From Anastrepha obliqua (Eukaryota; Arthropoda; Insecta; Diptera; Tephritidae), in the NCBI RefSeq assembly GCF_027943255.1, contig NC_072893.1, positions 83,707,784-83,771,783 of the forward strand: a DNA stretch of 64,000 nt. Direction: 5' to 3'. The notes beneath the pieces were generated by a model. It had not been told where the DNA came from and ran no database searches. It saw only the letters and a list, made by a program, of their open reading frames with translations. A program made the position numbers and the translations under genes. Below are positions 56,335 to 64,000 of the stretch, one piece after another (positions within the stretch are counted from its first letter, which is position 1; each line of letters opens with the position of its first letter).

Positions 56335-57038
56335 ATAAATTGAAAATGAAAAAAGTAATTTGAAGAGTTGAACGTTGAACATAGAAAACTCAGAAGCTTT
56401 CTAGAACAAAAGTGCTTTAAACACAAAGTTTTTTTTATGATAAGTGTTGCTTTTTTGCTATAAAAAAGACTTTTTCTGTCCCTATTTCAAATTTTTCATA
56501 AAAATAACAAATCCCGAAAAAAACGGGATTGCTCGCAAATGATTCCGAGATTTTGGAGCTTAAAAAAGACCGCTATCTTTTGCATCCCCATTATATACTG
56601 ATATTTATAAAATATTAATTGACCCGATGCAGCCACTTAACGGACATCCAGCCGTATTACATAGATATGCAAATGAGTAAACAAAGCGCTCACATAAGTA
56701 CATACACACTTTGTACATCTTCTGCTTAATTATCCACATAGATGTGTAAGTACAGAAAATTAATACATACATATATTAGCCTGTAGGTACATTTGGGTAC
56801 ACACAAACATGCACTGGACCGCTGGGATTTGGATTAATGGTGATTAAAATGTGCATCGAACGGACAAAATAACTGACGAAACTAATATGAATTGATTAGA
56901 CAAGTAATTTCCCAGCGTTTAAATGCGATAGTGAGTCATTAAAGTTTGTGAGTGGAAAAGTGCATGGCGTCGATTGGCTATCGGCGAATCGGGCACCTGT
57001 TTTGCTGTCGAGAACAAAGGCTTAATTGGCTGAGTAGT
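56335..57038. other. No gene recognised
   Basis: AT-rich spacer. Confidence 0.4.
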
Positions 57039-57041
57039 ATA

Positions 57042-58075
57042 TAAAGGGTTTTCCAATAACAGGTGTTATTTTGAAAGTCACTTTTGAAGCTGTCATTTTT
57101 TGATATTTGACAAGTAGAAACTACGCCATTAACAAAAATGGAACGATACATGCTTAAACAACGCATTGAAATTATTAAAATTCACTATATAAATGGTCAG
57201 AGACGGTTCGTAAAACTGGAACATTTTTGGGTCATCGAGAAGCACCGGACCGCAATACAGAAATTGGTGAAAAAATTCGAGCTGTTGGGACAAGTTGGTG
57301 ATGTGAAGAATAAAACCCGTGCACGTCACTCAAGAACAGCCGAAAATATTGCTTTTGTAGCGGAAGGTGTTGAAGAAAACCCTGGTTTGTCCATTCCTCG
57401 TCGTTCTTTAGAATAAGGCATTCCACAAACGTCATTACACCGTATTTTGCATAAAGATTTGGGTCTTAAGGCTTATAAACTCCAGTTAACACAAGAACTC
57501 AGGCCGGCCGATCATCAACAACGTCGTGCTTTTGCTGACTGGATCGTTGAAATGCATGAAAATTATCCGGAATTCCATTGAAAAATCATATTGAGTGATG
57601 AGGGCCATTTTCATCTCGGTGGCTTCGTCAACAAGTAAAATTGTCGAATCTGGGGCCCAGAAAATCCAATAGTTATTGTTGAAAAGTCTCTCTATCCTCA
57701 AAGTGACTGTTTGGTGCGGTTTATGGTCCGGCGGAGTCATTTGATCTTACTTTTTCGAAAATCAAGCTGGGAGATCACCGAGATCTTGTGATTTAACACC
57801 TTGTGACTTTTTTCTTTGGGGTTACGTGAAAGAGAAGGTCTACGCCAACAGCCCAGGTGGAATTCGTGAGGCTATCGAGGACATAGGGCAGCCACTTTGC
57901 AATTCGGTTATCGAAAATTTCATGAAAAGGATATTGTAAGCGTGGTCGCGGTGTTATTTTCCACTATTAACGGCATACCTTCCTTTATAATGAAATAAAT
58001 ATCCGATCAAATATATTAGAAAATAGAATTTTTCTTTGAATATCAAAATAACACCTCTTATTAGAAAATCCTTTA
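57042..58075 (+). mobile_element. Internally deleted DD41D mariner (1034 bp)
   Basis: Ends taaagggttttccaataac and, read inward from the right, taaaggattttctaataag, the same family as 31418-31972. It codes the transposase N-terminus (MERYMLKQRIEIIKIHYING from 57138), LHRILHKDLGLKAYKLQ-like sequence near 57440-57490, a decayed ILSDEGHFHLGG region near 57588-57625 (first Asp), then a deletion that removes the second Asp and joins to RSPRSCDLTPCDFFLWG (third Asp, near 57770-57825) and the C-terminal end. Stops and frame breaks throughout. Confidence 0.85.
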
Positions 58076-58157
58076 TGTGACTTTTTTTTTTTAAGGACAA
58101 AACCAACTGTCAAAGTACATAAGATACATACACATACACTTTTGACATTTCTATATA

Positions 58158-59396
58158 TTGGGTAGTCGAAAAAGTCTTTTCGTATTTTGTTAAAAGATGT
58201 CGTTGAAGTCATCTATCTCCAGTGCTAACAATCACATTGTGTCATATCATATGGTGTTAGAAAGGTGGCATTTTAAGCTTCATTTAACCAAAAGAAAATT
58301 AAATTCGGAGAAGTTGAAAAAAAGCTATAGCTGTTCAAATATGAGTGCAAATAATGAAGAAATTCGCTATATTTTGAAATTTTTGTATAAAAAAGGGAAG
58401 AATGCCACGCAAGCCACCAATGAAATTTGTGAAGTTTACGGAGACGATGCTGTATCAGTTCGTGTAGCACATCAATGGTTCGCTCGCTTCCATTCTGGAA
58501 ATTTCGATGTGTAAGATGCACCTCGCTCCGGTCGACCTATCGTTGAAAAAGTCCATGAAATTATGGAAAAGATTGACCAGGACCGTCACATAAGCTGCCA
58601 TTATATCGCCAAGGTACTAAACATTCATCATCAAACGGTTTTGAGCCATTTAAAAAAGGCTGGTTACAAAAAGAAGTTCGATGTTTGGGTACCACATGAA
58701 TTGTCTGTGAAAAATTTAATGGACCAAATTAACATCTGCGATTCTTTGCTGAAACGAAATGAAATCGAACCATTTCTGAAGTGAATGGTAACAGGAGACG
58801 TAAGGTGGATCAAATACGACAATAATGTGCGACAAAGATCATGGTGCAAGGGTAGTGAAGCTCAACAAATGGTCGCAAAGCCAGGATTGACGCCTCGAAA
58901 GGTTATGCTGTGTGTTTGGTGGGATTGCAAAGGAATCATCCACTATGAGCTGCTCGAGCCTGCTCGAACAATTGATTATACACTTTACTGTCAACAACAG
59001 AAAGAGCGTCGTCTTCCATCAGGACAACGCTAGGCCACACACATCTTTGATGACTCGGCAAGAACTGGAAGAGCTTGGCTGGGAAGTTTTGATGCATCCA
59101 CCATATAGCCCTGACCTTGCACCATCGGACTGCTATTTGTTTCGGTCAATGCAGAACTTCCTTAATGGAGTAAAGTTGGCTTCAAGAGAAGCCTGTGAAA
59201 ATTACTTGTCGCAGTTTTTCGCCGAGAAACCACAAAAGTTTTACACTGATGGAATAATGTCTCTAGAAGAAAAATGGCAAAAGGTGGTCGACCAAAATGG
59301 TACATATTTGGTTTAATAAAGTTCATTATAAATACAATATAAAAAAATGAGTTGAAGTTTGGTTAGAAATACGAAAAGACTTTTTTGACTACCCAA
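58158..59396 (+). mobile_element. mariner (DD34D), complete ends
   Basis: A 1239-bp element with inverted ends ttgggtagtcgaaaaagt on both sides (58158 and, reversed, 59396). TA precedes it at 58156-58157; on the right the flank is tggta. It contains one transposase gene with a few lesions. Confidence 0.9.
58341..59316 (+). pseudogene. mariner transposase (DD34D), two stops and a deletion
   Basis: MSANNEEIRYILKFLYKKGK from ATG 58341 starts the DNA-binding region. A TAA follows GNFDV (58512-58514). The frame resumes with RSGRPIVEKVHEIMEKIDQD and YKKKFDVWVPHELSVKNLMD, then TGA at 58782-58784 just before VTGDVRWIKYDNN (first Asp kept; the usual next Glu is Val). PRKVMLCVWWDCKGIIHYEL leads to a deletion and frameshift near 58995. 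The second frame gives VVFHQDNARPHTSLMT (second Asp), YSPDLAPSDCYLF (third Asp, 34 residues on) and VDQNGTYLV to the stop at 59314-59316. Confidence 0.85.
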
Positions 59397-59399
59397 TGG

Positions 59400-59945
59400 T
59401 ATAGCAGGGGACTAACCAGCGAACTAGTAGACTGCAAGAATAGAAAAAAAACTGTATTCTTTTAATTTTCGAAATAATTATCATTAATTTCGATTTGTTT
59501 CGAAAATCAGCTTTCCAAATTGTCATTTTGGGTTTGTTGCTTCGATATTAACTGCATTAGTAGTCTTCTGATTATTGCCGTGGACCCTTCCTAACATTGA
59601 ATTTGTATTTTTTTCGTTTTGGAATAAAATAGTGGGCAAAAACCACTCTCTCCTCCTATTGAGCAGCAGTTAAAAGTCGAGGAAAGTTGTCCATTGGCCA
59701 ACTAAGCAAACTTCTATTAGTCTCAACATAAGGCCTCTTCTTTTCGCCAAGCGTTAACAAATGGCGAATAGATGAAGCAACTGGTATAAATAAACATATA
59801 TTGGCACCGCGGGAATGGAGCTGCCTTAAAGTACTTGTGTTTGTAAGGCAGTGAGGTATACTAGTCTAATGAGCTATAGCCATACTCGTTTGCGACGAAT
59901 CTTGCTCGATAACTTCGTTGTTGCTTTCGCACGCAAATTTTTCGT
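59400..59945. other. No gene recognised
   Basis: AT-rich spacer. Confidence 0.4.
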
Positions 59946-59949
59946 TAAG

Positions 59950-60370
59950 TTCTTCTTCTTCTTAATTGGCGCGATAACCGCCAACGCGATTTTGGCCGAG
60001 TTCAACAAAGCGCGCTAATCGTTTCTTTCTCGTGCTAATTGGCGCCAATTGGACACACCAAGTGAAGCCAAGTCCTGATCTTTCCAACACAGAGGAAGCC
60101 TTCCTCTTCCTCTGCTACCACCAGCTGGTATCGCATCGAATATTTTCAGAGCCGAAGCGTGCAAAGGTCCAAAAATCTAACGCAGAATCTTCCTCACAAA
60201 ACACTCCAAGCGTCGCTTCATCGGATGTTGTCATCGTCCAAACTTCTGCGCCATACGTTAGGACGGGCATGATGAGAGTCTTGTAGAGTGTTAGTTTTGT
60301 TCGTCGAGAGAGGACTTTACTAATCAGCTGCCTACATAATTCAAAGTAGCACTTGTTGGCAAGAGAGTAT
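59950..60370 (-). mobile_element. RTE-like 3' end with AAG tail
   Basis: The minus strand reads SLANKCYFELCRQLISKVLS, KLTLYKTLIMPVLTYGAEVW and TTSDEATLGVF (about 60200-60370), then, after a deletion and frame changes, the family's C-terminus, and ends aagaagaagaagaa at 59950-59963. Same family as the fragments at 8500-9060 and 23560-24150 and the split copy at 33852/39647. Confidence 0.8.
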
Positions 60371-60439
60371 AAAGATAACGAGCGGGGGAATGGCGAATAG
60401 AAGAGGCTTATAGTGTGACTCACAACGTAAAACAATGTG

Positions 60440-61305
60440 ACTCCCTCTCAAAAAATTCACAGGCTGCGCGTTCTTAATGATGCAGCTGGTTTTTGTTTTA
60501 ATTAGCGCCTAAGTGTATAATCAAAATTTGGTGTGAAAATAATCTCACCGAGGCACTCGAGATTCTATTAACTGTTTCCTAAGTTTTATTGTTCTCGTGC
60601 AATTATCAAAGCTAACAGAGAGACACAGGGCGCTTGAAACCATCGCCTCATTGGTAATGAATTTTGGAGTTCGAATCATTCAAAAAAATGAGTCTGTCAT
60701 TAAGCGGCCTAAATTGTATGATTTGATTCCTCGGACTATTTTTGTGAGGGGGTATTACCAAGTAGTTGGTAATAAAGCATCCATGTTTGACGTCTTGGAT
60801 ATCAACATTCGGTGCGTGCACAGTTAAATAAGGATATTTATGCTCGATAAGAGGCCATCATGATAACCATTTGCCCGAAACAGTATTTAAACAAAAACTA
60901 TTATATATACAATTTTAAAGCTAATAGAGTCGAAGTACTACTGAGCTTTTCAAACATATATTTTTGAGTAATTATATGCCTCTAAAAATAACACCCATTG
61001 TTTACCAATCATAAGATTAACTGTAAAATCAACTTTTATTTTTTAAAATATATGAAAATATGTTGGAGGCCATAAGACCCAAGGGGAACTTAATTACTTA
61101 TGTACGCATTGATGCATGTATATATATATATATATATGTATTTAGTATGCATGTAATTGGCTTATGCAACTGAAATTTTAGAACAAAATAAATTAATTGC
61201 GAATCTCTAGAGTTCAATTAAGGCACAATTTCAAAAAATAAGCAAACATTAAAAAATATTTAACTAAAACTAAAATTGTTTCACATATATATTTACATCC
61301 GTATA
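60440..61305. other. No gene recognised; AT repeat
   Basis: AT-rich, with a TA run at 61120-61140. Confidence 0.4.
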
Positions 61306-61309
61306 CATA

Positions 61310-61400
61310 AGTATATATGTATATTACACCCTTTATTGGGTGTTTGACCGATCTCCTCCTTCTATTTGTGGTGTGCGTCTTGATGTTGTTCCGAAAATGG
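61310..61400 (-). mobile_element. SINE 3' fragment with AT tail
   Basis: tattacaccctttattgggt, ctatttgtggtgtgcgtctt and gatgttgttccgaaaatgg are the reverse complement of the SINE 3' end. The 5' part is missing. Confidence 0.8.
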
Positions 61401-61470
61401 CAAAAGAAAAAAAGAGCATACAACATAGAGAGAAGTGTGTACGGTAGAGAAAAAATGTTGGGCCTAGACC

Positions 61471-61699
61471 AAGGTGGATTTATTACAGGTGACAGCATTC
61501 ACCCAGCTGAATTTTTCGCCGTAGGTATGGCTTACGTCGAAATGATAAGCTTTGTTTGTATGTATTGGTATGTTTACATTCGTATGTTTACATTCGTATT
61601 GTATTGAATTTTGACATGATGCTTGTACCAAAGGCAACAACAAATACATGTAGGGTTTTACTTATATGTGGTTGCTGTCACCTGTAATAAATTCGCCTT
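61471..61699. mobile_element. 229-bp MITE with 27-bp inverted ends
   Basis: Inverted ends aaggtggatttattacag... (61471-61497) and its complement (61673-61699) differ at two positions over 27 bp. The element is flanked by a perfect 10-bp direct repeat, ggcctagacc, at 61461-61470 and 61700-61709. No coding capacity. Inside, tatgtttacattcg is repeated in tandem (about 61568-61596). A 9-11 bp duplication would suit Mutator-like elements; because the duplication's edges can slide by palindromic bases, an 8-bp duplication (hAT or P type) is also possible. Confidence 0.85.
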
Positions 61700-61711
61700 G
61701 GCCTAGACCAA

Positions 61712-62185
61712 AATCCCGCCAGAGACTTGTAAACACTCCATACACAATTCATCGCAACTAAATCGAGATCTCTTCTGCAACTCCTCGCGCTATTCATGCA
61801 CATGAATTTCATCATAATTTGCTAAATTTTGAAATGGCTACAACAATAAAATATACTACAATAAATAAATTTGGAATAAAGAAAAAACCTCACAATTGAT
61901 TGATTTGTGGGATTTGTTGCAAGTACAATAATTTATGTATATAATGACCGGTGATTATGAATTTTTAATCGAATTTTCACATTTTTAAACGTCTTGCATA
62001 TTTGTACAAAGCCCACAAACAAAAACCATGCGACGTATGGGCTCTGTATTAGCGATGATTGTTAGTTAGTTAGTAACTTTACGCAATAAAACATTAAAAT
62101 CTGCATGGGGCTTCGCATAAATTTTTTATAAAAATCTGGATCCTCAACTTCTTGAATAACTGGAAATAGAAACATTTGTGAGATC
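61712..62185. other. No gene recognised
   Basis: AT-rich spacer. Confidence 0.4.
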
Positions 62186-62188
62186 GCT

Positions 62189-62265
62189 TATTTATTTATT
62201 TATTCTTTTATTTATTTATTTGTTTATTTATTTATTTATGATTTTATTTATTCATTTATTTATTT
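62189..62265. repeat. TTTA tetranucleotide repeat
   Basis: Imperfect (TTTA)n array of about 18 units, directly next to the 5' end of a SINE copy. Confidence 0.9.
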
Positions 62266-62490
62266 ATGAGTTGGTGCCATTGGAGAGTGCGTAGATTCGA
62301 ATAAAGAAAAAGTTGTTTCTAATAACTATCGTCTTCGGTAGGCAATGACAAACTCCCGAGTGGATTTCTGCCATGGAAAACTCCTCAAAAAAAGTCATCT
62401 GGCGGCATATAACTGTAGGTATTTACTATTGTGGAAAAATATCAAGACGCTAGCAACAAACAAAAGGCGAAGCTCAGCTTTTTAAGTCTC
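62266..62490 (+). mobile_element. SINE copy, diverged
   Basis: gagttggtgccattggagag, gtagattcgaataa (B-box remnant), then ggatttctgccatggaaaac and gcgaagctcagc align to the SINE at 5780. The first 15 or so bases are missing and there are internal deletions. Confidence 0.7.
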
Positions 62491-62494
62491 ATAT

Positions 62495-63425
62495 GTATAG
62501 CCACTTAAGTGAAGATTCTGTATAAGTATGCATATACACATGTAGCAAAGTGTAATATGGGTATATATGTGTACAAGCATGTACATCTACACATATAAAC
62601 TTGTCAAACGAGGAACTAGAATCCCAGTTATCCAATTCTATTCAACTATTTCAGGCACATTTGCACAAGCATAACGTCCCATCTACAATTACTTACATAC
62701 ATACTTACACATACAAATGTACAAATACTTGCATTGAATGCCATGACATAGTTACTGCGCAGGATAAAAAGGACTCTTTAGTTATGCAAATATTGATTGC
62801 ATGCTTTTACACAAGTCTACATGCACACAGCTGCGTATTTTTACGTTTGATTGTTGTATGTGTGTCTGCTTCCGTTGTGTGCGCTTGAATGTGCATTAAC
62901 TATGTGCCCCTATTTAAATATTGATAAAACATTCAATTCCCATTTCGATTTTCAATTGACTTACAACAACAAGGTACAACAATAAAATTTACACATCCAA
63001 AACTAACGAGCTTTAAAGTAAAAGTTTAAGCATGATGGATATGGCAAATTGGTATACAAAGGTAAATTTCATACATACATACTAGAGAAGCCAATATTAG
63101 AGAAAAATGTGATTTCGGGATTTCGGAATATTTTTAAAGTAATCACTGTACCCCGATATTCATTGCTATTAAAAAATTTTAATTGCGGTCTACACACAAA
63201 TCGGACTTTGGGGCAAAGACAGAATTCTTAGGCCTATTTCCGTTACATGAAATTTCTCTTCAACTACCAAAAACTTAATTTTATAGTTAAATGTATTTAC
63301 ATATATGATACTTTATATGGTGACGATGGATTTACGTACACAAAATATTTCAATTGAATTGCCGAAGTTTACGACTCTTTACTACGCAGTCGTAATTTTG
63401 CATAAAGTGTGCACGGAAATAGGTC
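62495..63425. other. No gene recognised
   Basis: AT-rich, with CATA-type simple repeats near 62520-62720. No supported gene. Confidence 0.4.
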
Positions 63426-63429
63426 ACGG

Positions 63430-64000
63430 GAATATATGTGGAATTTTCCATTTGTATACTTATAAATTAGAGGCCTCTTTTTGTCGAATTAGATATGGAA
63501 CCATCCGTTTGACTACTATAGACTATCAGGCAGAAGTTCTAGCTGTGAAAGAAACGATTATAAAAATATTCTCGGATAGCCCAGCGGCCATTAAATCAAT
63601 GAATGTCGCTATACTAAGATCAAAGGTTGCACAAAAATCCTGGACGCCCTAAATGATATTAGCGTCGTTTTCAAGATCTTTCTTAAGGTACTGCCCTTCA
63701 ACTGTTCAATGATAAAGTACCATTGTGATACCTATTGCCATGAGTAAACTAATAATCAAAAGCAAATTAACAAGAAAAAAACAAGTCTCAAAGGTCGTGG
63801 GTTGTATAACCGGTCATCGGCTATTTGGCAGGCATTCCTTGAGACTAAAAGTTTTCACTCCTGCATATTGTAAAAAGTTGTAGAGATGAGGAAGAGAAAA
63901 TAGCAGTGGAGCACTTCCTTTGCAATTGTCCAACCTTAGCTAAAATCACAGCAGGTTGTCTAAATAAATACGTTTTCAAATTGTTGAGAACTCACCACAA
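63430..64000 (+). mobile_element. LOA/I-like non-LTR fragment, RNase H to zinc knuckle
   Basis: IDYQAEVLAVKETI (about 63510-63560) and KIFSDSPAAIKSMN (about 63563-63604) are RNase H boxes. After frame changes, VVGCITGHRLFGRHSLRL (about 63800-63850) and RDEEEKIAVEHFLCNCPTLA (about 63885-63940) give the C-terminal region and zinc knuckle. It reaches close to the window's edge and may continue beyond it. Frameshifts make it dead. Confidence 0.75.

Noticed and set aside
60032..60286. 84-codon plus-strand frame
   Set aside because: It lies antisense to the RTE-like 3' end at 59950-60370, which explains the open frame.
1..64000. CRISPR arrays, operons, bacterial mobile elements, endogenous virus genes
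   Set aside because: No regularly spaced repeats, no bacterial gene layout, and no gag, protease or envelope-type reading frames; the RT sequences are all of non-LTR type.

Overview
The window is A+T-rich eukaryotic DNA from an insect, most likely a true fly and quite possibly a tephritid fruit fly. The evidence is the mix of transposable elements: mariner (DD34D), many DD41D mariners of the type first known as rosa in tephritids, DD37D (maT-like) and Tc1-like transposases, and non-LTR retrotransposons of Jockey, LOA/I-like and RTE-like types. There is also a tRNA-derived SINE, and an intronless insect-type secreted trypsin. No bacterial, organellar or viral genes, CRISPR arrays, rRNA or genuine tRNA genes were seen. 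The tephritid placement is an inference.

Only one ordinary host gene is clear: a 270-residue secreted trypsin-like serine protease on the minus strand at 47137-47949. It has a complete His-Asp-Ser triad and Asp at the S1 position, but a Met in place of the oxyanion-hole Gly just before the Asp-Ser pair. The rest is mostly a graveyard of mobile elements separated by unassigned AT-rich DNA.

Layout. 1-10 kb: a decayed mariner, an RNase H fragment of a LOA/I-like element, a minus-strand reverse-transcriptase (RT) fragment, a full SINE, a DD41D remnant, then a Jockey RT fragment interrupted by an RTE-like 3' end, followed by another RT fragment. 10-14 kb: the longest stretch without a recognisable element. 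14-29 kb: RT fragments, a nearly complete DD41D element (15151-16444), SINE pieces, and three internally deleted DD41D elements. 29-33 kb: a DD37D remnant, a decayed repeat block, a deleted DD41D element and another SINE. 33.8-40.3 kb: a LOA-like non-LTR element of about 5.4 kb with both ORFs open, inserted into an older RTE-like element whose two halves flank it. 40-47 kb: Tc1, DD37D, DD41D and mariner remnants. 47-48 kb: the trypsin gene. 48.9-59.4 kb: four mariner/DD41D elements, more SINE pieces, a decayed member of a cysteine-rich multicopy arthropod protein family (53911-55322), a deleted DD41D copy and another mariner. 60-64 kb: an RTE-like 3' end, a clean 229-bp MITE with a 10-bp target duplication, SINE pieces and a non-LTR fragment running off the end.

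Nothing here is a convincing new multi-gene system. The best leads are the apparently intact nested LOA-like element, the SINE family, the MITE, the unusual trypsin and the density and end-sequence diversity of DD41D elements.
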